Shown one piece after another: positions 28,630 through 36,194 of a DNA stretch of 38,116 nt (positions within the stretch are counted from its first letter, which is position 1; every line of letters starts with the position of its first letter). The DNA is from Crenobacter oryzisoli. GTDB taxonomy: Bacteria > Pseudomonadota > Gammaproteobacteria > Burkholderiales > Chromobacteriaceae. Position numbers and translations under genes: made by a program. The notes under the pieces were generated by a model that saw nothing but the letters and a program-made list of their open reading frames with translations, was not told the DNA's origin and made no database searches. The stretch covers positions 1-38,116 of the forward strand of contig NZ_JAUEDK010000042.1 in NCBI RefSeq assembly GCF_030385785.1. The letters run 5' to 3'.

Positions 28630-28848
28630 ATGAAGAAACTGACCCTGATCGCTCTGTCCGCCCTGTTTGGTCTGGCCTCGGCAGCCGGCTTCGCCGCCGA
28701 CGCCAAACCGGCTGCCGCGCCGGTGAAAGTCGCCGCTCCGGCTCAGTGGGCTCAGGCCTCCTCCACCTCGACGACCAAGCACCATCACAAGAACAAGCAC
28801 CACAAGCACCACAAACAACACAAGCAAACCAAGAAGGCGGCGAAGTAA
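28630..28848 (+). CDS. Asr-like secreted Lys/His-rich protein 2
   Basis: This 72-residue protein has nearly the same signal peptide as the other two (KKLTLIALSALFGLASAAGFAA) and the same first mature residues. It then has a short tail rich in His and Lys (HHHKNKHHKHHKQHK). It is the smallest of the three, lacking the tandem repeat part. The His clusters could bind metal ions or act as a buffer near neutral-acid pH; this is inference. TTGAGGAG lies ahead of the ATG. Confidence 0.75.
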   Translation: MKKLTLIALSALFGLASAAGFAADAKPAAAPVKVAAPAQWAQASSTSTTKHHHKNKHHKHHKQHKQTKKAAK

Positions 28849-29125
28849 GCCGCCAAACATGCCAGGGGCCGCTGAGCGCCCCTCGACGCCGCTACCCGTG
28901 TTGGCCGAATCGGCCGGATTCGGCAGCGGCGTTGTCGTATGGACCTGTCTTCGCGGCACCAAATTCCCTGAGCGTGTTGCCATGCCTGTAACATGGACAC
29001 TTGATTATATGCATATTGCAATGCAACACTTTTAAGGGCATCGGCTCGACCACCCTGCCCATCCCGGTGCTCGGCGGGCCGAATGCCGCAGCACCCAACC
29101 TTCGGCAACGATAAGGAAAACGACT
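28849..29125. other. Intergenic region before the PsiF-repeat gene
   Basis: This gap of 277 bases holds an AT-rich island (about 28990-29035) with a TGTAAC half-site and TATATGCATAT. It probably includes the psiF-like promoter, although no convincing -35/-10 pair was chosen. A weak six-bp hairpin follows Asr-like gene 2 near 28864-28883. Confidence 0.4.
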
Positions 29126-29392
29126 ATGCGCAAGTTCGTGATGATCGCTCTGGTAGCGCTGGCCTCGGCCAACGTGGTGGCCTACGCTGCCGACAACTCG
29201 TGTGCGGCCCAGGCTGCCAGCAAGAAGCTGGCCGGCGCCGCCAAGAACAGCTTTATCAAGAAGTGCGAGAAGGACAGCAAGGCCGCGTCGCCGCAGGCCA
29301 TGTGCGAAGGCAAGGCCGCCGAGAAGAAGCTGGCCGGCGCCGCCAAGAACAGCTTCGTGAAGAAGTGCATGAAGGACGCCTCCGCGGGTTAA
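29126..29392 (+). CDS. PsiF-repeat secreted protein
   Basis: This 88-residue protein has a Sec signal (VMIALVALASANVVAYA, cleavage before ADNSC) and two copies of a PsiF-type repeat. Each repeat has the form C..(K)AA.KKLAGAAKNSF.KKC, with a pair of Cys per repeat. PsiF of E. coli is phosphate-starvation inducible and of unknown function. The gene lies between two Asr-like genes; TGTAAC at 28987-28992 upstream is the same half-site seen in their promoters. The frame starts ATG after GATAAGGAAAACGACT, which gives an AAGGA ribosome-binding site. A terminator follows. Confidence 0.85.
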   Translation: MRKFVMIALVALASANVVAYAADNSCAAQAASKKLAGAAKNSFIKKCEKDSKAASPQAMCEGKAAEKKLAGAAKNSFVKKCMKDASAG

Positions 29393-29412
29393 GCGCTACG
29401 GCAGCAACGAAG

Positions 29413-29447
29413 GCGGGCCACTCCTGGGGATGGCCCGCTGTTTTTTT
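29413..29447 (+). terminator. Rho-independent terminator of the PsiF-repeat gene
   Basis: An 8-bp stem (GCGGGCCA with TGGCCCGC) around a 10-base loop is followed by TG and seven T. Confidence 0.88.
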
Positions 29448-29636
29448 GCCGGCGACAAGTTGCGCCGCTACCGCGCACAGCCACCGATGCACGTCCGCTG
29501 CCGGACCGAGTCGGCCGGACCCGTGCGGAGCGGATCGTTTCTACCCTGGCAGGCTCCTCACGCTCTCCAGCAATTCACCACCGCATTCCAAACATGTACC
29601 CACCTCAAGGGACGAGCCCTTGCCAGCACCGGCAAA

Positions 29637-29828
29637 TGTAACCATCTGCACAGCGTTACGCGCCGTATGGCCAGATCACTGCCACCTCCGCGGCACATGC
29701 GGTCCGGTTTTCATGCCTTGAACTCGGCCTCCCCTCTATCCCCACGCAAATACGGTTACGCTGCCCTACAACGCGTTACACGCACTTACCTTTGCCACAC
29801 AGACGCTGCGGGACTGGGTTCGTAGTAT
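29637..29828 (+). promoter_or_regulatory. Promoter and boxes of Asr-like gene 3
   Basis: The gap of about 450 bases after the psiF terminator is otherwise gene-free. It contains the distal pair TGTAAC (29637-29642) and GTTAC (29655-29659), spaced 18 bases as in copy 1. GTTAC (29755-29759), GTTACA (29775-29780) and CTTAC (29785-29789) follow at 20- and 10-base steps, then -10 TAGTAT (29823-29828). TACAACGCGTTACA at the proximal site matches the RstA consensus at ten of its twelve fixed positions. The helical spacing of the TTAC repeats fits an OmpR/PhoB-type regulator. Confidence 0.7.
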
Positions 29829-30186
29829 GCATCTCAAGGACGCGCCGACAACGACGCCACACCGAGATTCAAAACCCTACGACGAGGTAACCATCATGAA
29901 AAAACTGACCCTGATCGCCCTGTCCGCCGTGTTTGGTCTGGCTTCCGCTGCCGGCTTCGCCGCCGAAGCCAAACCGGCTGCCGCCCCGGTGAAAGTTGCC
30001 GCTTCGGCTCCGGCCGCCGCCCCGGCCGTGAAACACAAGGCCACCAAGCACACCCACAAGGCTGCCAAAAAGCCGGCCGCTTCCGCCGCCGCCCAGAAGG
30101 CCCAGGCCGCCAAGGACGCTTCGGCACCGGCCGTGAAGCATAAGGCCATCAAGCACACCCACATGACTGCCAAGAAGCCGGCCGCT
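29775..30186 (+). repeat. Direct repeat copy B (Asr-like gene and promoter)
   Basis: This is the near-identical copy of 23164-23575 in the same orientation, about 6.6 kb away. The two differ in only scattered bases by eye. Downstream the genes diverge: copy A repeats its 33-codon unit, copy B ends in a His-rich tail. Confidence 0.85.
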
Positions 30187-30261
30187 TCCGCCGCTGCCCA
30201 GAAGGCTCAGGCCGCCAAGCACCATCACCACCACCACAAGCATCACCACCACGCCAAGTAA
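29896..30261 (+). CDS. Asr-like secreted Lys/Ala/His-rich protein 3
   Basis: This 121-residue protein has the same signal peptide and first 97 residues as Asr-like protein 1. It ends in a cluster of His residues (HHHHHHKHHHHAK) like that of protein 2. The mature chain is basic and of low complexity, without Cys, and probably disordered in the periplasm. The E. coli homologue type is induced by acid through RstBA. The promoter here carries the best match to the RstA box. GAGG precedes the ATG and a long hairpin terminator follows. Confidence 0.78.
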   Translation: MKKLTLIALSAVFGLASAAGFAAEAKPAAAPVKVAASAPAAAPAVKHKATKHTHKAAKKPAASAAAQKAQAAKDASAPAVKHKAIKHTHMTAKKPAASAAAQKAQAAKHHHHHHKHHHHAK

Positions 30262-30286
30262 GCGCGGGAGCCAGTGCACCCACCCC

Positions 30287-30337
30287 AACGCCGCGACTGC
30301 GGGTTGGCCGAAAGGCCGGTCCACAGCGCGGCGTTTT
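30287..30337 (+). terminator. Terminator of Asr-like gene 3
   Basis: An outer 9-bp stem (AACGCCGCG with CGCGGCGTT) encloses an inner hairpin, GGCC(GAAA)GGCC. TTTT occurs at the end of the outer stem. Confidence 0.75.
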
Positions 30338-30431
30338 GCTTGTCTGCTCGTCTGTCGCGCGGCGGCTCCGGCCGCGCAACCGCAAGCTAATACAGGGGTA
30401 GGAGCGGACGTTCCGAGGGAGGCAGAGGAAG

Positions 30432-31652
30432 ATGGACCAACGCGATTACCAATTGCTGGACGTGGACGGCGGCGTGCCAATCAAGCTGTGGACCCACGGC
30501 GTGCCGGTGGAGGAGGCCGCGAAGCATCAGCTGATGAACACGGCGCGGCTGCCGATCATCTTCGACCATATCGCGGTGATGCCGGACGTCCACCTGGGCA
30601 AGGGCTCGACGATAGGTAGCGTGATCCCGACGCTGGGCGCGATCATCCCGGCGGCGGTCGGCGTCGACATCGGATGCGGGATGATCGCCGCGTGCACCTC
30701 GCTGAATGCGCGCGACCTGCCAGACAACCTCGGCCCGCTACGCCGCGCGATCGAGATCGCGGTGCCGCATGGACGCTCGCCAGGACACCACGACCCCGGT
30801 GCCTGGAACACCCCGCCGCGCGAAGTGGACACGGCCTGGCAGCAGCTCGCATCGGGCTTCAAGCGGATCACCGACAAGTACCCGCAGCTCGCCAAGACCC
30901 ATCACCGCGTGCACCTCGGCACGCTCGGCACCGGCAACCACTTCATCGAGGTCAGCCTCGACGAGGCGGACCGGGTATGGTTCATGCTGCACAGCGGCTC
31001 GCGCGGCGTCGGCAACGCGATCGGCTGCCTGTTCATCGAGCTGGCGCAGGACGACATGCGCCAGCATATCGCGAACCTGCCGGACCGCGACTTGGCGTAC
31101 TTCAAGGAAGGCAGCCGGCATTTCGACGACTATGTCGAGGCGGTCGGCTGGGCGCAGGCGTTCGCGCGCCAGAACCGCGAGCTGATGATGCAGAACGTGA
31201 TCGCCGCGGCGCGCCAGATGCTCGGCCGGCCGTTCGACGCCAGCATCGAGGCGGTCAACTGCCACCACAATTACGTGCAGCGCGAGCGCCACTTCGGCCG
31301 CGAACTGCTGGTCACGCGTAAGGGCGCGGTCTCGGCGCAGAAGGGGCAGCTCGGCATCATCCCCGGCTCGATGGGCACGAAGAGTTATATCGTGCGAGGC
31401 TTGGGCAACGAGCAAAGTTTCTGCTCGTGCAGCCACGGCGCCGGCCGGGTGATGAGCCGCAGCGAGGCGAAGCGCCGCTTTACCGTCGACGACCAAGTGC
31501 GCGCGACCGCGCAGGTGGAGTGCCGCAAGGACAAGGACGTGATCGACGAGATTCCGATGGCGTACAAGGACATCGATGCGGTGATGGCGGCGCAAGAGAG
31601 CCTGGTGGAGGTGGTGCACACACTGCGGCAGGTGGTGTGCGTGAAGGGGTAA
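30432..31652 (+). CDS. rtcB: RNA-splicing ligase RtcB
   Basis: RtcB joins RNA 2',3'-cyclic-phosphate or 3'-phosphate ends to 5'-OH ends using GTP and Mn2+. The 406-residue protein has normal length. It shows the metal-binding GVDIGCGM, HLGTLGTGNHFIE, HSGSRGVGN and NCHHNY motifs. SHGAGRVMSRSEA contains the His that is guanylylated. It stands alone: neither rtcA nor the rtcR regulator is adjacent, unlike the E. coli operon. GGAGGCAGAGG precedes the start. A bidirectional terminator follows. Confidence 0.96.
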   Translation: MDQRDYQLLDVDGGVPIKLWTHGVPVEEAAKHQLMNTARLPIIFDHIAVMPDVHLGKGSTIGSVIPTLGAIIPAAVGVDIGCGMIAACTSLNARDLPDNLGPLRRAIEIAVPHGRSPGHHDPGAWNTPPREVDTAWQQLASGFKRITDKYPQLAKTHHRVHLGTLGTGNHFIEVSLDEADRVWFMLHSGSRGVGNAIGCLFIELAQDDMRQHIANLPDRDLAYFKEGSRHFDDYVEAVGWAQAFARQNRELMMQNVIAAARQMLGRPFDASIEAVNCHHNYVQRERHFGRELLVTRKGAVSAQKGQLGIIPGSMGTKSYIVRGLGNEQSFCSCSHGAGRVMSRSEAKRRFTVDDQVRATAQVECRKDKDVIDEIPMAYKDIDAVMAAQESLVEVVHTLRQVVCVKG

Positions 31653-31825
31653 GCGCCACTACCGCTCCTCAGCGGGACGGACAAAAGCTTGCCACGGAAT
31701 CGCAGGGATGCGCTCTGTAAAAGATGCGGGTAAGAACTGACGCTGCCACCACCTTCAACGACGGTGGCCGAAGGCATCCCCGCGAGCCCCACCAGGCCAT
31801 GGCCCCCCCTCACTGTTGCCACAAC

Positions 31826-31852
31826 AAAAAAGCGCGATCACTCGCGCTTTTT
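31826..31852. terminator. Bidirectional rho-independent terminator
   Basis: An 11-bp stem AAAAAGCGCGA/TCGCGCTTTTT with a four-base loop lies between the convergent rtcB and ABC transporter genes. It gives a T run on both strands. The rest of this 239-base gap shows nothing recognisable. Confidence 0.9.
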
Positions 31853-31891
31853 CCAGTTCCGACCAAGCCATCACCAGCCGGGTCGTCACAA

Positions 31892-33703
31892 TCACCCCGC
31901 CGGCTGCAACGCCGGCATCACACTGTCGCTGACCTTCCAGCGCCCTTCGCCGCTCAGCTCGAGCTGGCGCGGATGGTGGGCAAGCAGCGTGCTGCGGTGT
32001 CCGACACTGACCAAGATGGTGTCGGTCAGCCGCTCGCGCACCAGCCGGTACATCGCGTCTTCCATGCCCTCGTCCATCGCCGAAGTCGCCTCGTCGAGGA
32101 AGGCGGCGACCGGATGGGCCAGCAGCAGCCGGCCGAACGCCAGGCGCTGCTGCTCGCCGAGCGACAGGATGCGGCCCCAGTCGGCCGGGTCGTCGAGCTG
32201 GTGAATCAGGTGACCCAGCTGCACGTCGATCAGCGACTGCTGGGCGCGCTCGTCGTCCTGCAGGTCGGGCGTGGCCGGGTAGTACAGCGCGTCGCGCAGC
32301 GTGCCGAGCGGCAGATAGGGCTTCTGCGACAGGAACAGCACATCGTTGGCCGGGCGGACGATCTGCCCATCGCAATACGGCCACAGCCCGGCGATCGCGC
32401 GCAAGAGCGTGGTCTTGCCGGCGCCGGAGCGGCCGCGGATCAGCAGTGGGGCGCGCGCGTCGATGCTCAGCGACACATCCTCGAGCAGCACGGTGTTGGC
32501 CGGCGTGCGCAGCGTCAGGCCTTCCAACGCGACGCGGCGGCCTTCGTCGCGCACGTTCGGGGTCGGCAGCTCGTTGGCGCCGACGATGGCGTCAGTGAAG
32601 CCGGACAGACGGTTCAGCACCGCGCGGTAGCCGGCGAAGTCGTCGTACGCGCTGCGGAAGAACGACAGATTGTCGTGCAGCGTGCCGAACGCCTGCGAGG
32701 TCTGCATCAGGTCGCCGAGCGTGATCTGCTTGGTGAAGAAGCGCTGCGCCTGGATGATCATCGGGAACACCACCGAGATCTGGCTCACGATCAGGTTGAA
32801 GCCCTGGAACTTCATCGACCGGAACACGATGCGCCAGACGTTGTCGATCAGCCGGCCGAAGCGGTTGCGCAACAGCGCGCCCTCGACCTTCTCGCCGCGG
32901 TAGAACGCGATGCTCTCGGCGTACTCACGCACCCGCACCAGCGTGTAACGGTAGTCTGCGTTGAAGCGTTCGTTGAGGAAGTTCAGGCGGATCAGCGGGC
33001 GGCCGATCTTGAACGCGATCACCGTGCCGATCAGCACGTACACGTAGACCAGGAACACCATGCCGCGCGGGATCACCAGGCCGAACAGATGCAACTCGCC
33101 GGACAGCCCCCACAGGATCAGCGTGTACGCGAAGGTGGACACCATCGCGTTGACCACGCCCATCGACAGCGACAGCGAGCTCGACACGTAGCTCGCGATG
33201 TCCTGCTGGATACGCTGGTCAGGGTTGTCGCCGACGTCGGACAGGTACTGGCTGCGATGGTAGGCCTGCTTGTCGAGCCAGCGGGATAGCAGGTATTCGT
33301 TGAGCCAGACCCGCCAGTGGATCGAGAAGCGCTGCTGAATGTAGTAATCGAGCAGGATGCGCGCGATGTGCACGCTGGCGAGCACCGCGAAGATCTGCAG
33401 GCTCACCCAGAACGCGGGCTCGTCGAGCTTCTGCAGCGCGGTGTACATGCCGTTGTACCAGATCGAGATCAGCACGTTGATGCGCACCGCCGTCAGCGTC
33501 AGCAGCAGGATCAGCGCCAGCACCGCCAGCGGCCGCCAGCTGCGCCGCGGCGAGAAGTACGGGCCGGCCAGCTCCCAGAACTGCTTGCCCCACAGTGTGG
33601 AGCGCACCAAGAGATAGCTGGCGGCGACGAACAGCACCACCGTGATGCCATAGGCCTTGGCCAGCCAGACGGCGCTCGTTAACAGTTCCTGATTCCAGTG
33701 CAT
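31892..33703 (-). CDS. ABC transporter, fused permease and ATPase (SbmA/BacA, YddA-like)
   Basis: This 603-residue protein has an N-terminal SbmA/BacA-type membrane domain with about six helices (AKAYGITVVLFVAASYLLV; RPLAVLALILLLTLTAVRINVLISIWYN) and WRVWLNEYLLSRWL, typical of the family. The C-terminal ATPase has Walker A GRSGAGKTTLL, the signature variant LSLGEQQRLAFGRLLL, Walker B AAFLDEATSAMDEG and switch VGHRS. Relatives transport peptides, vitamin B12 or fatty-acid-linked compounds, so the substrate is open. GGAG before the ATG at 33703 supports it over an upstream start. The next gene on this strand, dedA, lies 226 bases upstream. Confidence 0.92.
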   Translation of the reverse strand: MHWNQELLTSAVWLAKAYGITVVLFVAASYLLVRSTLWGKQFWELAGPYFSPRRSWRPLAVLALILLLTLTAVRINVLISIWYNGMYTALQKLDEPAFWVSLQIFAVLASVHIARILLDYYIQQRFSIHWRVWLNEYLLSRWLDKQAYHRSQYLSDVGDNPDQRIQQDIASYVSSSLSLSMGVVNAMVSTFAYTLILWGLSGELHLFGLVIPRGMVFLVYVYVLIGTVIAFKIGRPLIRLNFLNERFNADYRYTLVRVREYAESIAFYRGEKVEGALLRNRFGRLIDNVWRIVFRSMKFQGFNLIVSQISVVFPMIIQAQRFFTKQITLGDLMQTSQAFGTLHDNLSFFRSAYDDFAGYRAVLNRLSGFTDAIVGANELPTPNVRDEGRRVALEGLTLRTPANTVLLEDVSLSIDARAPLLIRGRSGAGKTTLLRAIAGLWPYCDGQIVRPANDVLFLSQKPYLPLGTLRDALYYPATPDLQDDERAQQSLIDVQLGHLIHQLDDPADWGRILSLGEQQRLAFGRLLLAHPVAAFLDEATSAMDEGMEDAMYRLVRERLTDTILVSVGHRSTLLAHHPRQLELSGEGRWKVSDSVMPALQPAG

Positions 33704-33929
33704 AGTTACTCCGGGGCGTGACGGCCCTGTTGGACACCCCGATGAGCCCGCGGTGCGGCAAGAGGTTGCTGGCGGTGCGCATCGCGCCCTCGCCGGCATG
33801 CCATGCACGGCGGCTCGTCGGGGAATCCCTTGTCATTGGGATGCCGGCGCTGTGCCGATGATCCACCATACTACGGCGGCGGCAAAACCGCATGTATTGC
33901 TTCGCAGCGGCCGGTCGGGCGTGCCGTCG

Positions 33930-34559
33930 TCAGCGGCGCTTGAGCCCGCGCATCAGCAACGGGGCCGCGAGCAGCACGAGCGAGGTGGTGGGCGCCATGC
34001 CAACCGACAGCAGGCCCAGGTGATGCTGGATCCAGCCTATGCTGCCCAACCAGTAGCCCCCGACCATCAGGCTGCCGCACCACAGGACCGCCCCCAGGCA
34101 GTTGAACAGCGCGAAGCGCCGCGTATCCATGCCGGACAGGCCGGCGAGAAACGGCGCGGCGCTGCGGAGGACGGGCAGGAAGCGGCCGATCGACACCGTC
34201 GGCCCGCCGAAGCGGTCGAAATAGCGGCGCGTCTTGGCCAGGTGCGCCGGCTTGACCCAGCCGCGCCGCACGATCTGCTGGCCAAGCGGCGAGCGGCCGA
34301 TCGCATAGTTGGTGGCGTCGCCGGCGATCGCCGCGGCAGTGATGAGCATCACCGGCAGCAGCGGCGACAGCCCGGCCACGCCGAGAAAGGCGCCGGCGGC
34401 GAACAGCATCGAATCTCCCGGTAGGAAGGGCAGCATCACCAGCCCGGTCTCCAGGAACACCACCAGCGCGATCAGCCCGCAGCCCAGCTGCCAGTTGTCC
34501 ACCAGCAGCGCCATCATGCCCTGCTCGCTGCTCAGCCAGCCCAGTAGCCCCGAAAACAT
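33930..34559 (-). CDS. DedA family membrane protein
   Basis: This 209-residue protein of the DedA/SNARE-associated (VTT) family has several membrane helices and the conserved FLPGDSMLFAAGAF motif. The Gly/Arg-rich region GRFLPVLRSAAPFLAGLSGMD and the loop GDATNYAIGRSPLGQQI are also typical. Relatives flip lipids such as undecaprenyl phosphate or phosphatidylethanolamine and affect membrane potential and drug sensitivity. The ATG at 34559 was chosen because it begins with the family N-terminus; the frame is open upstream, but that part has no family character. It is divergent from the exonuclease gene. Confidence 0.92.
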   Translation of the reverse strand: MFSGLLGWLSSEQGMMALLVDNWQLGCGLIALVVFLETGLVMLPFLPGDSMLFAAGAFLGVAGLSPLLPVMLITAAAIAGDATNYAIGRSPLGQQIVRRGWVKPAHLAKTRRYFDRFGGPTVSIGRFLPVLRSAAPFLAGLSGMDTRRFALFNCLGAVLWCGSLMVGGYWLGSIGWIQHHLGLLSVGMAPTTSLVLLAAPLLMRGLKRR

Positions 34560-34698
34560 TGTCGACTCCGTCCACGGTCGCGGCGGCTGCCGCGACGCAA
34601 ACCGGCAAGTGTAACGCAGTCGGCCGCACAGAGCCTGTAGCGCCGCCGAACGCTTTGCGTTAGGGTGGCGGCGCTCGTTATCCCCACCGGAGTCCGCC

Positions 34699-35376
34699 TT
34701 GGAACGTATCGCCGTCATCGACTTTGAAACCACCGGCATCAGCCCCGGCACCGGCTGCCGCGCCACCGAGATCGCCGCCGTGCTGGTCGAGAACGGCCGG
34801 GTGGTGGACCGCTACCAGAGCCTGATGAATGCCGGGGTGCGGGTGCCCGCGTTCATCGAACAGCTCACCGGCATCAGCACCGCGATGCTGCGCGATGCGC
34901 CGCCGGCCGGGCAGGTGATGGCCGAGATGGCCGACTTCGTCGGCGATGCTCCGCTGGTGGCGCACAACGCGTCGTTCGACCAGAAGTTCTGGGATGCGGA
35001 GCTGGCGCTGATCGGGCGGGAACGCTTCCAGCCGTTTGCCTGCTCGCTGCTGTTGGCGCGCCGGCTGCTGCCCGATGCACCGAACCACAAGCTCGGCACG
35101 CTGACGCGCTGGGCCGGGCTACCCGCCACCGGCCAGGCGCACCGCGCGCTGGCCGACGCCGAGATGGCCGCCAACCTGCTCGGCCATCTGCACGAGCAGC
35201 TGACCAGCCACTACGGCCTGCCCCGAGTGTCGCACCAGCTGCTGTGCGAGCTGCAGAAGGTGCCGGCCGCCAAAGTCGGTGCCTTCCTCGCTCGCACCGC
35301 CGACCGAGCCTGGCACCCCGTTCTCGGGATGCCGGCAGCGGCGCTTACAGTGCGATCGCGGTCGGGTCGACGCTAG
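34699..35376 (+). CDS. DEDDh 3'-5' exonuclease, DNA polymerase III epsilon-like
   Basis: This 225-residue exonuclease of the DnaQ superfamily has Asp8 and Glu10 in VIDFETTG, an Asp in VAHNASFDQKF, and the His and Asp of HRALADAEMAA. These are all residues needed for two-metal catalysis. It lacks the further domain of the true replicative epsilon subunit, so it may act in repair or RNA turnover. The start is TTG with GGAG six bases ahead. The C-terminal part after about residue 175 has no recognised domain. It is convergent with the unknown gene at 35345, overlapping it by 32 bases. Confidence 0.88.
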   Translation: MERIAVIDFETTGISPGTGCRATEIAAVLVENGRVVDRYQSLMNAGVRVPAFIEQLTGISTAMLRDAPPAGQVMAEMADFVGDAPLVAHNASFDQKFWDAELALIGRERFQPFACSLLLARRLLPDAPNHKLGTLTRWAGLPATGQAHRALADAEMAANLLGHLHEQLTSHYGLPRVSHQLLCELQKVPAAKVGAFLARTADRAWHPVLGMPAAALTVRSRSGRR

Positions 35377-36016
35377 CGCCGTCGCCCGAGACCTCCGCGC
35401 GTGCACCGTCCGCCCCTATCGTCACGCGGCACGACAACTGGGTGATCGTCGCGCTGGTCCGCTCGACCAGCACGGCGACCGCCTTCAAGTCCCCGCTGGC
35501 CATCAGCGACGCATACTGGCACTGGCTCTGTGCGGCGAGCTGCCAGGCTCGCACCTCCGCGCCAGCGCTCGCGATCCGCATGAAGCGCCTGCGCAGCGTG
35601 TCGTCGTCGGCGAACAGGCGCTCGATGCGCGCCCAGCCCGGATGCATGCCATCGACCACGACGCAATCGTCGAACCCCACCGCCGGCACAACCGCGATGC
35701 CGAATGCCTGGCAGCGCTGCCTGAAGTCGACCGAAAAGCGCTGCAACTCGATGGCGAGCCGCTGTGGCAACGAGGACTTGTCGACCATGTCGTCGTGGCG
35801 GGGAAAGGACTCGGTGTCGAGCAGCGAAGGCTCGCCTGCATCGCTCGTATCGGCGGCAGTCGCTGCCGCCCTCTGGGCAAGATCTGCCGGGGCGCTCTGA
35901 CGCGCCAGTTCGGCGACGAAGCCGGCCGCGGCCGGCACGGCAGGCCACCAGCCCGAGTACCGATAGGCGGGATCCTGGCTGCCGGTCGCCGTCGGAGTGG
36001 GGTCGATCACGATCAT
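35345..36016 (-). CDS. Hypothetical protein, 223 residues
   Basis: No family is recognised. The frame is intact from MIVIDPTPTATG, with GAGGG ahead of the ATG. The N-terminal part (to about 80) is Ala/Pro-rich and polar; the rest (about 85-223) reads as a mixed alpha/beta domain with ELQRFSVDFRQRCQAFGIAVV and RIERLFADDDTLRRRFMRIA. There is no signal peptide or membrane helix. It overlaps the end of the exonuclease gene tail to tail. Codon use is like its neighbours, which supports a real gene. A longer upstream frame exists but has no protein character. Confidence 0.65.
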   Translation of the reverse strand: MIVIDPTPTATGSQDPAYRYSGWWPAVPAAAGFVAELARQSAPADLAQRAAATAADTSDAGEPSLLDTESFPRHDDMVDKSSLPQRLAIELQRFSVDFRQRCQAFGIAVVPAVGFDDCVVVDGMHPGWARIERLFADDDTLRRRFMRIASAGAEVRAWQLAAQSQCQYASLMASGDLKAVAVLVERTSATITQLSCRVTIGADGARAEVSGDGASVDPTAIAL

Positions 36017-36194
36017 CGCGAGCCCTCGCAGGGGATGAAAGCCATTGTGGCAGCAAATTCCATGCCAAAAAAATATTACCGAAAGATTTCGCCTCACGGC
36101 AGCCACGGTCCCGCGGCACTGGTAGGATAGTCTTCTGACATATCCCGTCGGCCGCCTACCCTTGCGCCCGGCAGTTCGCCCGTAAGGACGACCG

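Noticed and set aside
28001-30270. Search for a CRISPR array among the repeats
   Set aside because: The repeats are codon repeats in Asr-like genes and promoter duplicates, not evenly spaced short repeats with unique spacers.
31724-33289. Long open frame of 521 codons on the plus strand
   Set aside because: It is the mirror of the ABC transporter gene. Its composition (Gln, Arg, Val, His-rich) is typical of antisense frames in GC-rich DNA.
33704-33880. Leader of the ABC transporter with GAGGG, GATG, CAGCAACC and GGTG, faintly like a SAM-I riboswitch
   Set aside because: The pieces do not line up with the paired helices of the known fold, and the gene has no link to methionine. A covariance-model search would settle it.
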